A DNA stretch of 37,119 nucleotides from Rhodovibrio sodomensis (GCF_016583645.1 NZ_NRRL01000044.1:1-37119), one strand, 5' to 3'; positions 25,178 through 34,694 are shown, counted from the first letter of the stretch. Translations and numbers: made by a program. Notes: generated by a model not told the origin, from the letters alone.

Positions 25178-26833
25178 TTAATCGAACAGGCTGCGCAGAC
25201 CATCGGCAGGCGTGTCGGCGAAGCGCCATCGAAGCTCGATGCCAGCGATCGTGACGAGGGTATCGGTGTCGGACAGGTCGACCGATTGCGACAAACCGGC
25301 CGTCAGCTGCCAGTCCGGGCCCAGCGGAATGATGGCCCGTGCGAAGCTGGACGGGCCGGCTCCGCCGTACCGGTCGATCGCGAAGCCTGCGCCCGCCTGG
25401 AGTTCGATGCCGTCCTGGAACAGGTAGCTGCCCGTGAGTTCGAAGCTGTGTACCTCCCGGTTCTCGACCGGCAACGGTTCGAACGTCACGCCGTTGCGGG
25501 TCACGCCGTCGACCGACAACGGGTATTCGGCATCGACGCCATAGGACATGGCTAGGCTCGGCTTGTCGGGACGCAGGTTGTAAGTCCCGCGCGCCCGGAC
25601 CGCCAGGGACCGCGCCAGCGAGTCGGTCTCCAGGCGATAATTGCGCAAGCCGAGCCCGCCGCTGAGTTTGAGATCCCCGAAGGACTGGCGACGGTCCAGC
25701 GACACGCGGTCCACTGTACCGCCCTGAACGAACCCTTCGGTGAACCCCCAAGCAGGCTCGAGCACCGTCGCTTCAAAGCGGGTGTCGGCGTCCGGCTCGA
25801 TCCAGTCGTAGGCGAGACCCGCGCCGGGACCGCCGCGGCTCGCGAACAGCATACCGCTGACGCGGTCCCCGTCCTCGCGGTGATAGCGCAGTTCCAGTGC
25901 TCCGCGGTGACGGACGCCGTCGAAATCCCGTAGCTCACCGTCCTCTCGACGCACGTTCTCAATGCTGGCGAAATCGCTTCGGGCGTTCGCGTAGATTTCC
26001 AGCCGCTCGCTCAAGTAGTCGCGCGCCTGGTAAAAATTGCGCACGCGGCTGTCCTCGCTGCCGGCCAGCCGCCAGTCGATTCGCGCGCTTACAAACGGGC
26101 GGCGGGCATCCAGCAACTCACGGTAGGAGCGGTTCAAGAACTCGCTCTGCGGGCGTCGGTCCAGGGCGTCGCGGTAGTCCTCCAGCGCGGGGATCCACCG
26201 GCCGGTTTGGCGATTGATGTCGGCCCGGGTCGCCAGGATGTCGGCGTTCTCGGGGTTCTGCCGCGCCAACTCGGTAAGCTCCGCGCGGGCCACCGCGGTG
26301 CGGCCGGTGCGAGCCAGGTATCGGGTGCGCAGCAACTCCTTCTGCAAGCCGGCATCGTCGAGCGATTCCCGCTTATCGGAAGCCGATGCCGCGTCCGGTT
26401 CGGATGCCGGCGCATCCGCGGACCGCGTTTCCGGTTGGCCGCGGGACACCTGCATCGCGATCCCCGCGCGGGTCGGATCGAGTTGCATGCGGATCGGTTC
26501 GGTGAACACGATCAGCACGCTGTCATAGCCGTACTGCACCCCGGCGACCCAATCCTCCAGCGATCCGGGAAGACTTTGAACCGGCGTGCCGTCGATGGCA
26601 CCGGTATAGCGCAGCACGACCTCGTGCGGGCTCGGGTGCTCGATGGATTCCAGCGGAACACCGGTTTCCACTGCGATGCGCACCTGCTCGGCTGTTGTCG
26701 CCTGGTCGACCCTGACCGCCAGCTGCGGCGGCCCGCTGTCCCCGGGCGACTGCGCCGGGACACCGCCCGTTGGCAGCAGCAGGCCGGACGACACGGCAAG
26801 GGCGGTCAGCGGCTTGGCGCGCGGGGCCGTCAT
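25178..26833 (-). CDS. pelB: PelB-like outer-membrane beta-barrel porin (C-terminal half of PelB)
   Basis: A 551-aa protein. The start is the ATG at 26833, which overlaps the TPR gene stop as ATGA and opens with a signal peptide (MTAPRAKPLTALAVSSGLLL through PAQ). Residues about 33-130 form a small beta domain, 160-235 TPR repeats (AVARAELTELARQNPENADIL), and 245-551 alternating amphipathic strands ending in a short C-terminal strand, as expected for an export barrel. In P. aeruginosa, the PelB barrel is the C-terminal part of one 1193-aa protein; here it is a separate gene with its own signal peptide. The longer open frame upstream lies inside the TPR gene and is not used. Confidence 0.82.
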   Translation of the reverse strand: MTAPRAKPLTALAVSSGLLLPTGGVPAQSPGDSGPPQLAVRVDQATTAEQVRIAVETGVPLESIEHPSPHEVVLRYTGAIDGTPVQSLPGSLEDWVAGVQYGYDSVLIVFTEPIRMQLDPTRAGIAMQVSRGQPETRSADAPASEPDAASASDKRESLDDAGLQKELLRTRYLARTGRTAVARAELTELARQNPENADILATRADINRQTGRWIPALEDYRDALDRRPQSEFLNRSYRELLDARRPFVSARIDWRLAGSEDSRVRNFYQARDYLSERLEIYANARSDFASIENVRREDGELRDFDGVRHRGALELRYHREDGDRVSGMLFASRGGPGAGLAYDWIEPDADTRFEATVLEPAWGFTEGFVQGGTVDRVSLDRRQSFGDLKLSGGLGLRNYRLETDSLARSLAVRARGTYNLRPDKPSLAMSYGVDAEYPLSVDGVTRNGVTFEPLPVENREVHSFELTGSYLFQDGIELQAGAGFAIDRYGGAGPSSFARAIIPLGPDWQLTAGLSQSVDLSDTDTLVTIAGIELRWRFADTPADGLRSLFD

Positions 26834-29800
26834 GATGCCGGCTCCCCGAGCACCTGGGCCACGCGCTCTAGCCGCCCGTTGTCGAGCAGCATCCGCAGGT
26901 AATGGGGCAACGCCTGGCGCCGGGCCTGGGCGTTGTCGAGCAGGGCGGCGAACGCCCGCTCGGCCGCGGCGTCGCCGTCGGTCCGCCGCAGAATCAGCGC
27001 CCTCGTGATCCGGGCGTCGAGCGGCGGCTGGCTGGTACGCTCGATGATGGTGAGCGCGTCCGTGTAGAGCGCCTGCGCGGCTTCCGGGCGGTCGCGGTCG
27101 CGCCTTATTTCGGCGAGCTGGTAGCGGCTGCGGAAGTCGTCCGGCGCCGGCTCCGCGGCCAGGTAGCGGGTCAATAGGCGGTTCGCCAGGTCCCAGTTGC
27201 CGCGGAAGAACGCGATCTGGCCGCGGTTGCGCACCGCGCCCATGCGATCCGGCGAAGCTGCGAGCACGCGGTCGTAGGCCCGCGCGGCGAGGTCCGACAT
27301 CGCGGAGGCGAAGGCGATATCGCCCGTCCGCCGCAGCCGCTCGGTATCGGGGGCGGTCTCCAGCGCGCTCATAAGAAGCGCGCGCAGGCGCTCGCGCGGC
27401 CCGTCTTGCTGCAAAGCCTCCAACAGGACCTCGGTCACGGGATCGAAGCGTCCCGGCCGCGCCGGGGTTTCGACCAGACGCAGCATGCGCTGGGTGCCAC
27501 CGCGGTTCATCAGGATCCGAGCCCAGCCCGCGCGCGCCTCGACCGTTTCCGCCCGGCTCAAGCGTGCGCTCAGCCATTCCAGCGCGTCGGCCGGCGGGCG
27601 CGGTCCCCAAAGCCAGAGCAGTTCGTTGACGGACGGCGCATCGTGCGGGGCATCCGCGGCCACGATCCTCAGGCTTTCGACCGCAGCGGCCTTGCGGTCG
27701 TACGTCAGCAGCTGCTGCGCGAGCGCCCTGCGCGCGTCGTCCGGACCCTCGAACCGCCGACTGTAGGCCACCAGATAGTCGCCGGCGGCGATCCGCCCGT
27801 GGAGCCGGTCGAGCAGCGTCAGGTACTGGCTGTGCCAACCCTCGCGCCCGCGCAGGGCCAGGTCACGCACGTGCGGTAAGGCGGTGCGTTCGGCTTCCAG
27901 GTCGAGCAGGCTGTAGACGTACTGTTCACGCGTTTCGATCGACAGCTCCGTGCGCCGGAGCTGCCTGTCCAGCAGCCGGGCCGCGTCGCCGGGGCGCCCG
28001 GCCTCGCGCGCGGCGGTGACGTAGCGCGGTACCCACTGGTCAGGGTCGCTCTGTGCCAGGCGGGCGAGATACGGCAGGGCTTGCCGCTGCCCGCCGGCCG
28101 CGAGCAGCAGGTCGACGTACCGCGCCAGTTCCGCAGTGTCGTCGCCGGCTCTGCGCAGGCCGGCGATCGCCGCCTCGCGGGCTTCCGGCTCGACCGGGGC
28201 ACTGGTGTCCAGCGCGGCGCGGAGCGCGGAGACGTAGTCGGCGCGCACCCCGTCCCGGTCGACGAGATCCGGCTCTTCCAGCAGGGCGCGCAAATGCGTC
28301 AGGGCTTCCTGCGGTTGCCCGGTGTCCATCAGCGTGACCGCGAGTTCCCGGCGCCGCCGTTCTTCCGGCTGGCGTTCCACGCGCAGTTCCGCGACCTCCA
28401 GGGCGAGGCTGTCGGCGCCACCGGCGCGGGCGGCGTAGAACAAGTCGTCCAGGTGCTGGTTGTCGAACTTCTGCTTATCCGTGGCCCGCCACCACTCGGT
28501 CGTCACTTGTGCGCGCCCGGTTCGCGCCGCCAGCAGCGCCCAGCCAAAGGCCGCGTTGAAGCTGTCCGGCCGCTGTTCCCGCACCTCCGCGAACACGGGC
28601 AACCCCGTCTCCGCCGCGTCGAACGCCAGATACAGCCCGGCCGCCCGGCGCAAACCCCATTCCGGCAGCTCGCCGTCGCGGTCCCGGCGGATCGTGGCGG
28701 ACAGGTGGGCCAGCGCGTCGCCGCGCCGGTCCAGCTCCACCAGGACCTCAACCAGCTGGAATCGGGTGCCGATCGTCAGCTCCGCGGTCAGCGCCCGGTC
28801 CGCCCAGGCGTTGGCCTGCTCAATACGTCCAAGCGCCAGCGCCAGCCGGGCCGCCAGGACGGGCGTGGCGCGCAGCGTCTCGCTGCCCAGCGCGGACACA
28901 ACGGCGTCCGCCGCCTTTACCTTGCCGGCGTCGACCGCCGAGCTGACCAGGTTGCGGAGCGTCTCCTCCAACAGTGCGGCGGGGCGGTGGCGGCCCAGCT
29001 GCAGGGCTAGATCCAGCCGCTCCAGATCGAGCGCCATGCCCACCGCGAGGTCAAGGCCCCAGCCCGGCAACCGCTCGGCCGCGTGCAACGCCATTAGGCG
29101 CTCCAGGCCGCTAGCCGGATCGCCGGTCGCAGCCTCGGCTTCCGCCAGGAGCACTTCGATCACGTCTTCGTCGGGATAGCGCTCGTGGGCGGCCATCAGG
29201 AACTGGCGCTCCACCTCGGCGTCGGCCCGGCTGCTCAGGGTGTCGGCGAAGTCGGTGACGGCCTCGGGCCCGCCGCTGCGGTTCACCCAGTTGAGGGCGG
29301 TCTGAACCGCAGCCTCGGGCTGGTTGTTGGCAATCTGTAGACTGGTGAGCAAGAGGGCGGCACGCTTGGTAAAGCTGTCCGCGCGCGTTTGGCGCCAACG
29401 GTTGAGGACGTCGATCGCTTCGGCGACGCGGTAGCGCCCCGCCAACAGCCGGGACAGGTCGAGGAAGTCGTCGGGTTTGGCCTGCGGCAGCGCGACCAGC
29501 TTCTGCAGGATCCGGATCTGTTGCTCGATCCGGCCCAGGCGGTTGTAGATCTGTGAGAGTTTGCGCAGCGTCTCCGGCTGCGGGTCGATCTGTCGCATGC
29601 GCTCGAGGACGCGGCGATAGTCCTCGTAGCGTTGGTCGTAATGGTAATAGCGCGCCAGACGGCGCAGAGCGCCCAGGTCGTTCGGGTTCTTCTCGACGTA
29701 GGTTTCGACGACCTTGATGGCCTTGGTCACCTGGGCGTAGTGGATGTAGAGTTCCGCCAGTCCGCGGACCGTTTCGACCGACAGGTCGCCGCGGGCCCGC

Positions 29801-29946
29801 ATCCGTTCGTAATTCTTCAGCGCCTCGCTGTACTGTTCGGACTTGTAGCGAACCAGCGCCAGCTGTCTGGTCTCCGGCACGAACAGCACGCTCGAGGCGA
29901 GCAGGACCACCGTAAACAGCAGCACCCAGGGCAGTTGACGCTTCAT
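26830..29946 (-). CDS. pelB: PelB-like TPR scaffold protein (N-terminal half of PelB)
   Basis: A 1038-aa protein. A single N-terminal membrane anchor (residues 6-24, PWVLLFTVVLLASSVLFV) is followed by an almost continuous array of tetratricopeptide repeats to the C-terminus. The first repeats (LALVRYKSEQYSEALKNYERM, GLAELYIHYAQVTKAIKVVE, NPNDLGALRRLARYYHYDQRYEDYRRVL) closely resemble the start of PelB. In P. aeruginosa this periplasmic TPR region binds PelA, stimulates deacetylation and guides polymer to the barrel. Here it ends before any barrel, and the barrel follows as a separate gene with a 4-bp overlap. It starts 4 bp after the deacetylase stop. Confidence 0.87.
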   Translation of the reverse strand: MKRQLPWVLLFTVVLLASSVLFVPETRQLALVRYKSEQYSEALKNYERMRARGDLSVETVRGLAELYIHYAQVTKAIKVVETYVEKNPNDLGALRRLARYYHYDQRYEDYRRVLERMRQIDPQPETLRKLSQIYNRLGRIEQQIRILQKLVALPQAKPDDFLDLSRLLAGRYRVAEAIDVLNRWRQTRADSFTKRAALLLTSLQIANNQPEAAVQTALNWVNRSGGPEAVTDFADTLSSRADAEVERQFLMAAHERYPDEDVIEVLLAEAEAATGDPASGLERLMALHAAERLPGWGLDLAVGMALDLERLDLALQLGRHRPAALLEETLRNLVSSAVDAGKVKAADAVVSALGSETLRATPVLAARLALALGRIEQANAWADRALTAELTIGTRFQLVEVLVELDRRGDALAHLSATIRRDRDGELPEWGLRRAAGLYLAFDAAETGLPVFAEVREQRPDSFNAAFGWALLAARTGRAQVTTEWWRATDKQKFDNQHLDDLFYAARAGGADSLALEVAELRVERQPEERRRRELAVTLMDTGQPQEALTHLRALLEEPDLVDRDGVRADYVSALRAALDTSAPVEPEAREAAIAGLRRAGDDTAELARYVDLLLAAGGQRQALPYLARLAQSDPDQWVPRYVTAAREAGRPGDAARLLDRQLRRTELSIETREQYVYSLLDLEAERTALPHVRDLALRGREGWHSQYLTLLDRLHGRIAAGDYLVAYSRRFEGPDDARRALAQQLLTYDRKAAAVESLRIVAADAPHDAPSVNELLWLWGPRPPADALEWLSARLSRAETVEARAGWARILMNRGGTQRMLRLVETPARPGRFDPVTEVLLEALQQDGPRERLRALLMSALETAPDTERLRRTGDIAFASAMSDLAARAYDRVLAASPDRMGAVRNRGQIAFFRGNWDLANRLLTRYLAAEPAPDDFRSRYQLAEIRRDRDRPEAAQALYTDALTIIERTSQPPLDARITRALILRRTDGDAAAERAFAALLDNAQARRQALPHYLRMLLDNGRLERVAQVLGEPAS

Positions 29947-29950
29947 GACG

Positions 29951-32245
29951 CTAGGCGTCGACCGGCACTATGGTGACCGTGGCCGGCCCCTTGGGCCAGG
30001 GCCGGTCCAGGCGGGGTCCCAGGTCGAACGCGATCTCGCCGTCGACATCCGGCTCAACGGTGAAGCGCGCGGCCTGCTGCCCCTCGATCCGGACGGTAAC
30101 CACGCGCCCGCGTTGGTCGCCGACGTACCAGCGCATCGCGCCATCCAGATAGCCGGCGGTGCGGAAGCTGAACCGATTGCCCTCGCGCCGGAGCTCACGG
30201 ATGTCCCAGGCCGCCTCGATCAGGTAGGCCGGGTCGGCGCGCGGCGCGCGATCCGGCTCGGCCCCCGTGCGCAGGGCGATCACCGGGCGGTCGACCGCCG
30301 GATCCAGCGCGACGTAAAGCCGGCCGTGCAGGTGCCGCTGGCCCAGCACGCCGTGCGAACGGGCGAAGTCGACCGCCTTGAACAGGGCGCGGTCGAACCG
30401 GACGGTGTGCAGCTCTCCCCGGTTCAGGACCGCCCAGCGCGCCTCGCCGCGCGGCTGGAAGCGCATCGTGCGGAACCCCTGAACCGCGCGGGCGTAGGTG
30501 GAGGTGGCCACTGGGACCAGCGGCTGGGTCACCGCGTAGTCAAGGTTCCGCTTGAGCGCGGCCAGGCTGGCCTGCCGATCGCCCGAGTACATGTGATAGT
30601 AGACGTTGAAGGCCGAGATGCGGCGCGGCCGCTCCTCGTTGCGCAGCGTCTCGATCAGGTAGCGGAAGCCGAAGTAGCGTCCGGTCCAATTCTCGGTATA
30701 GGTGTTCTCGTTACTGTTCGACGCGAACACCTGCCAATGCCCGTCCACGTCGATGCCGTAGGGCGCGCTCCAGGCATACGATGGGTATTCCGGGTCAAAA
30801 CGGCTGTCGCCGCCATTGATGTTGGCCATCCCCGTGCGCTCGACCGCACCGATCATCTCCGCAAACGGCGCGGTGTTCCCCGACCACTGGTAGGTGCCCA
30901 CAGCCTTGCCGGGCGGCGCCAATTCCGCGATCACCGTTGTCGCTTCGTCGATCTCCAGGTTGATCGAGAAGGGCTCGATCGCGTATGCGCGCGGGCGTTC
31001 GTACCCCGGGTAGCTGGCGATGCCTTCGAAGCCGGAAACCGCCCCCTGATCCAGCCCGAGCGCGTCGCGCAGACGCCCCAGCGCCCCGACCAACCGGTCG
31101 GAGCCCGGGTAGCGGTCGAAAAACCGGCGCTCCCGCTCGCGGTGATCGTTGCCTTGGAAGAAGTCCCAGGCGAACGGGTGGCTGTAGGTGTGATTGCCGA
31201 CCTCGATGTGGGGCATGGCGAAGATCCGTCGGGCGATATCGCGGGACTCCGCGCTGCCGAACCAGTCCGTGTCGAGTTCGGCGGCGATCGGTGCGACCGT
31301 CACCGGCATCTGCGGATAAGCTTCGAAGATCTCGCGCCGGATCACCTCGGCGGCCATCGGCGGCTTTTCTTTACTGCCGCCGGAGTAGCGTTCGATCATG
31401 GTGCGGTTCAGCCACCCGTCGCCGTCGATGTGGCTGTAATAGACCCGCCTTCCCACGCGCGTGGTCGGGTCGGGTTTCGGTTTTTCATCGGTGTCGAAGG
31501 CCCGGGCGAAGAAGCGGAAGGGGTCGATCAACCAGGCCCGCAGCGGCGTTCCGTCGTCCGACTGCTCGCGGTAGACCGCGAAGTTTAGCGCCGCGAACCC
31601 GCCTTTCGGCGATGTCATGACCAGGTGCGATTCCCGGCCGCCGCCTGAGCGCGCGCGGATCCAGGTCTTGGTTCCCGAATGATTCTGACCGACCACCGGA
31701 AAGGCCGGCAGCGGCGACGGCAAGTCGCGCTCAAAACCTGTGAGCTCCGGCTCCGCGTGCACCAGCTCGCTGTCGAAGGTGACCTGCACGCGGCTGTCCG
31801 TCCAGTCGATGCCCAGCCGGCGGAGCGCGCGTTCCCCGGCACCTCCGGTGTCTTCCAGGCGGAAGCCGGGGTGACCAAGCATCACAAATTTGGTCTGGGT
31901 GCGGGCGACCTGTTGCAACACTCCCAGGTAGCGGTCCACCTGCGCGATGGCATCCGGGTTATCGAACCACGTCAGCAGGCCGTGCGCGTCTGCGATTTCC
32001 TCGTCGCTCGGCAGGTTCTCGGTCACGTCATAGTAGACGACGTGCAAGCCGAGATGGTTGAGCGGCATCTGCGCGATCTGATGCACGCGGCTGTAGCGGG
32101 CACGGGTGCCGTCGCCGCCCTCGTAAAGTGCGATCACCGTTCGGTCGGGCGCGGGCATCGCAGGGCGGTCCGCGGTCGCGGACGCTCCCGTCAAGGCCGC
32201 CAGCAGCAGAACGGCCAAACCCGCAAGGCCAGCGTGGCGGATCAC
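29951..32245 (-). CDS. pelA: PelA-type polysaccharide deacetylase
   Basis: A 764-aa secreted protein. The start is a GTG at 32245 that overlaps the hydrolase stop (GTGA) and gives a clean signal peptide (MIRHAGLAGLAVLLLAALTG, cleavage near ASATA). The N-terminal part (about 35-250) is the reductase-like region of PelA. The deacetylase domain follows, with the metal and catalytic motif YSHIDGDGW (272-276) and NHTYSH (351-356), then a C-terminal beta-rich domain. PelA removes acetyl groups from the Pel polymer in the periplasm, giving it positive charge. In P. aeruginosa, the glycoside hydrolase domain is fused in front of this part; here it is a separate gene. Confidence 0.9.
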   Translation of the reverse strand: MIRHAGLAGLAVLLLAALTGASATADRPAMPAPDRTVIALYEGGDGTRARYSRVHQIAQMPLNHLGLHVVYYDVTENLPSDEEIADAHGLLTWFDNPDAIAQVDRYLGVLQQVARTQTKFVMLGHPGFRLEDTGGAGERALRRLGIDWTDSRVQVTFDSELVHAEPELTGFERDLPSPLPAFPVVGQNHSGTKTWIRARSGGGRESHLVMTSPKGGFAALNFAVYREQSDDGTPLRAWLIDPFRFFARAFDTDEKPKPDPTTRVGRRVYYSHIDGDGWLNRTMIERYSGGSKEKPPMAAEVIRREIFEAYPQMPVTVAPIAAELDTDWFGSAESRDIARRIFAMPHIEVGNHTYSHPFAWDFFQGNDHRERERRFFDRYPGSDRLVGALGRLRDALGLDQGAVSGFEGIASYPGYERPRAYAIEPFSINLEIDEATTVIAELAPPGKAVGTYQWSGNTAPFAEMIGAVERTGMANINGGDSRFDPEYPSYAWSAPYGIDVDGHWQVFASNSNENTYTENWTGRYFGFRYLIETLRNEERPRRISAFNVYYHMYSGDRQASLAALKRNLDYAVTQPLVPVATSTYARAVQGFRTMRFQPRGEARWAVLNRGELHTVRFDRALFKAVDFARSHGVLGQRHLHGRLYVALDPAVDRPVIALRTGAEPDRAPRADPAYLIEAAWDIRELRREGNRFSFRTAGYLDGAMRWYVGDQRGRVVTVRIEGQQAARFTVEPDVDGEIAFDLGPRLDRPWPKGPATVTIVPVDA

Positions 32246-33114
32246 TCCGCCTCGCTCGCCTCGGCCTTCGACGGCTCGGGGATCACGCTTTGCAGATCGA
32301 CCGTCGCGACATAAGGCCAGAATCCGTTGGCACGCTGTATGCGGTAGATCTCGCGGATTTTGTCGTGGTCGTCCGGCGGCCAATAGTCCAGGGTCAGCAC
32401 CTGTAGGTCTGGATTGGCTTTCGCTGCGGCGCTCAGCCGGTCGACTTGCCATCGATAGGCTTCTTCCGAGCGGAGAGAGTAGCTGTCGGTTTTGAAGTCG
32501 TAGTCGGTGTAGACCGATTCCCCAAGCGCGTAGTTGATCGCGCTGCCAACCCGCGGCAAGACCTCGTAGCCCCGGTTCAGAATAAGCTCGGTGTCCGGGA
32601 AATGTCGGTCAAGGCTGCGGATGATGCGGACGGCTGCATCGTTCATGCCGGCGAACTCCTCCGGTTGTTCCCGCTCCAGCAGAATTGAGCTGTCCACGGT
32701 GTCCAGCATCAAACCGTCAAAACCTTTGCGAATCATTTCCGGTACAAGGTCGTAGATTAGCTTCTCCAGCCATACGTCTCGGCGGATATCGATCAGATAA
32801 TTTTCGGACCAGTTCGGGTTTTCGCGAACGATAAGATTTTCGCGCCGCGCCCAGGCGTAATGATCCCGGTAGGCTTCGATCTCGCCGATACTAATATACC
32901 CAAATACTTTCGCTCCCTGATTGCGCACTTGAGAGATCGGGGGGTGCGATATGGCATCCAGGACCGCAATGTCGTACTGGCCGAGCGCCCGCGCATCGCA
33001 CTCGCTGCTGTAGCAAACGGCCCACTTGCCTGCTTTCACATCAGCGGCCGCGGCGGCCGAAAGTATGCCGCCGACAACAACTGTAGCAACGTACGTGAAT
33101 TTTGGGCATATCAT
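32242..33114 (-). CDS. Pel hydrolase (GH114/GH166-like endo-galactosaminidase)
   Basis: A 290-aa secreted glycoside hydrolase equivalent to the N-terminal domain of PelA. I chose the ATG at 33114 because it gives a compact signal peptide (MICPKFTYVATVVVGGILSA, then AAAA/DV); ATGs at 33171 and 33288 are alternatives in the same frame. The TIM-barrel motifs are GYISIGEIEAYRDHYAW (E78) and GLMLDTVDSS (D138), the acidic residues expected in the active site. It cleaves alpha-1,4-linked galactosamine-type polymer and probably trims Pel during secretion. It is the first gene of the operon and overlaps the deacetylase by 4 bp. Upstream lie about 330 bp before the 24-bp repeat at 33447, where the operon promoter should be; no clear promoter was seen. 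Confidence 0.85.
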   Translation of the reverse strand: MICPKFTYVATVVVGGILSAAAAADVKAGKWAVCYSSECDARALGQYDIAVLDAISHPPISQVRNQGAKVFGYISIGEIEAYRDHYAWARRENLIVRENPNWSENYLIDIRRDVWLEKLIYDLVPEMIRKGFDGLMLDTVDSSILLEREQPEEFAGMNDAAVRIIRSLDRHFPDTELILNRGYEVLPRVGSAINYALGESVYTDYDFKTDSYSLRSEEAYRWQVDRLSAAAKANPDLQVLTLDYWPPDDHDKIREIYRIQRANGFWPYVATVDLQSVIPEPSKAEASEAE

Positions 33115-33446
33115 AACAAAACTTCGTCCGAAATAGCAGCCGAGTTTTCGCAATACATTATGCAAAGTCATTTTTGCTCGATCTGACCCCAAATTTTTTG
33201 TGACAGCGATGCTTCTTCTTAGGGTTTTGTTGTCCGATTGACGGTGCGCTTGGATGGCTGGCAACTTTTTGGGTACCCATGATGTCACGCTAAGGCCACC
33301 GACTATATCGAACGAAAGGCTAAGCCGGCAACGCCGATGCAGTTGTTCTGATGATTCTTGGCTGGGACGAGCCTCCCGCTCGGCGCAAGGTCGTCACAAG
33401 GTCGGCGCGAGGATATCGGTGGTCGGTTAATTTCGAGGCTGTTCAT

Positions 33447-33470
33447 ACGGCCGCTCCTGGCCCGAGGCTG
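33447..33470. repeat. 24-bp direct repeat, left copy (candidate attL)
   Basis: The 24 bp beginning ACGGCCGCTC and ending CCGAGGCTG are identical to 36722-36745. The copy lies 42 bp beyond the 3' end of the integrase gene, where an attachment site is expected. Flanking bases differ immediately on both sides. It may instead be a dispersed intergenic repeat. Confidence 0.55.
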
Positions 33471-33482
33471 CTGCGATGCCTG

Positions 33483-33506
33483 GGGCGGAGCGCGGCGGCT
33501 CCGCCC
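33483..33506. terminator. GC-rich stem-loop after the integrase stop
   Basis: GGGCGGAGC and GCTCCGCCC pair perfectly (9 bp) around GCGGCG, 6 bp beyond the integrase stop. There is no T run, so it may be an unusual terminator or part of the attachment region. Confidence 0.4.
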
Positions 33507-33512
33507 ACAGGT

Positions 33513-34139
33513 TCAGACGTCGACCTTCTCCGCGATGGCGAGGGCGTCATCGACCTCGACGCCCAGGTAGCGGACAGTGCTCTCGATCTTCGTGTGGCCG
33601 AGCAAGAGCTGCACCGCACGCAGGTTGCCGGTGCGGCGATAGATCAGCGTCGCCTTCGTCCGACGTAACGAGTGCGTACCGAACAGCGCTGGGTCGAGAC
33701 CCGCAAGCCCGACCCAGTCGCAGACGAGCCGGGCGTACTGGCGCGTGGACAAGTGGCGGCCCTGGCCGCCGCGACCGTCAAAAAGGTAGTCTCCGCCGGT
33801 CTTTCCGGCCCGCCGAATGTGAGCATCGACGGCCTCGCGGGTCTGATCCGTCAGTTCGAACTTTACTGGGCGCCCGGTTTTCCGCTGGCGGATCGTGGCG
33901 CGGTCGAGGGCGTAGCCGTGGGGCGCGACATCGGCGACCTTGATCGCCACCACATCGCAGCCACGCAGCTTACTGTCGATCGCCAGGTTGAACAGGGCGA
34001 GGTCGCGAGGTTTGCCGGCGAGCTGAAGATGCGTTCGGATGGCCCAGACATGCTTGGCTTGAAGCGGCGGCTTCGGCCCGATGAGCTTACCGGAATTCCA
34101 GGCCGTTCCCTTGCCGGACTTTGAGGACGTCTCGGACAT
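33513..34139 (-). CDS. Short tyrosine recombinase/integrase
   Basis: A 208-aa site-specific recombinase. The ATG at 34139 is preceded by AAGGAG at a good distance. All catalytic positions are visible: R59 (DSKLRGCDV), K87 (QRKTGRP), H156-x-x-R159 (THSLRRTKA), H182 (LLGHTKIES) and the nucleophile Y191 (VRYLG). The N-terminal arm- and core-binding part is only about 45 residues, shorter than in phage integrases. This belongs to a compact integrase type common in alphaproteobacterial mobile DNA. It reads toward the left 24-bp repeat and probably catalyses integration and excision of the 33471-36745 segment. It diverges from the XRE regulator gene. Confidence 0.9.
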   Translation of the reverse strand: MSETSSKSGKGTAWNSGKLIGPKPPLQAKHVWAIRTHLQLAGKPRDLALFNLAIDSKLRGCDVVAIKVADVAPHGYALDRATIRQRKTGRPVKFELTDQTREAVDAHIRRAGKTGGDYLFDGRGGQGRHLSTRQYARLVCDWVGLAGLDPALFGTHSLRRTKATLIYRRTGNLRAVQLLLGHTKIESTVRYLGVEVDDALAIAEKVDV

Positions 34140-34278
34140 TGCCTCGTCTCCTTGTTTGAGGTTTCGCAAGGAGCGCAACATGCCAGCCTAAAGCCCAAGG
34201 ACGTCGGTATCGGGGCGCGCCCGGGCCGCGGAATACGGGCGACGGGACATGCTCAGATTGAACGATGCTGTAATGCCG

Positions 34279-34315
34279 TTGACGGTTCGCGTTTTTGTTG
34301 CATCATTGGTTGCAT
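34279..34315 (+). promoter_or_regulatory. Candidate promoter and direct repeat before the XRE gene
   Basis: TTGACG at 34279-34284 could be a -35 box, with ATCATT about 17 bp later as a weak -10. GTTGCAT occurs twice, at 34297-34303 and 34309-34315, 12 bp apart and overlapping the XRE start. This would suit autorepression by the XRE protein. Speculative. Confidence 0.25.
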
Positions 34316-34694
34316 GAAGCAGAAGCCCTACGACTCCGCTCTTGCCACTGTCTTGCGCCGTAAGCGTGCTGAGGCTGGTCTGTCGCAGACCCAAGCTGGA
34401 CGCGCCGTTGGGCTCACCTTTCAGCAGCTGCAGAAGTACGAAAAAGGCACCAACCGAGTGTTCTTTTCGCGCTTTGTCGAGCTCGCGAGCGTCTACGGCA
34501 CCACGCCCGAACAGATCCTCGCCGAAGTACGACAAGAGCTCGCCGCGGAAGCGCCCAAAGCCGAAGCCTCCGATAGCCGTGAGACGATGCAGCTGATCCG
34601 GCTTGCGCATGCAGTCCCGAGCCACATGCTCCGTCCCGTCCTCGACCTTCTCCGGTCGATCGCGAAGTCGATGCCGGATGAGCGGTCGTCGTAG
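34314..34694 (+). CDS. XRE-family (Cro/C1) transcriptional regulator
   Basis: A 126-aa protein starting [21 protein letters not shown] standard HTH_XRE domain spans about residues 11-66, with helix-turn-helix [27 protein letters not shown], the sequence style of small alphaproteobacterial XRE regulators. A charged linker and a C-terminal helical part follow, probably for dimerisation. The upstream part of the open frame is not credible protein, so I start at the ATG at 34314. Its stop lies inside the next gene (17-bp overlap), so it is co-translated with the secreted nuclease and probably controls it, the integrase, or both. Confidence 0.87.
   Translation: MKQKPYDSALATVLRRKRAEAGLSQTQAGRAVGLTFQQLQKYEKGTNRVFFSRFVELASVYGTTPEQILAEVRQELAAEAPKAEASDSRETMQLIRLAHAVPSHMLRPVLDLLRSIAKSMPDERSS

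Noticed and set aside
26834..27838. Upstream extension of the barrel gene's open frame
   Set aside because: It lies wholly inside the TPR gene, is Arg/Ala/Pro-rich and lacks protein character; ATGA overlap and signal peptide fix the start at 26833.
33115..33446. c-di-GMP (GEMM) riboswitch before the pel operon
   Set aside because: Looked for the conserved GEMM elements on the minus strand and did not find them.
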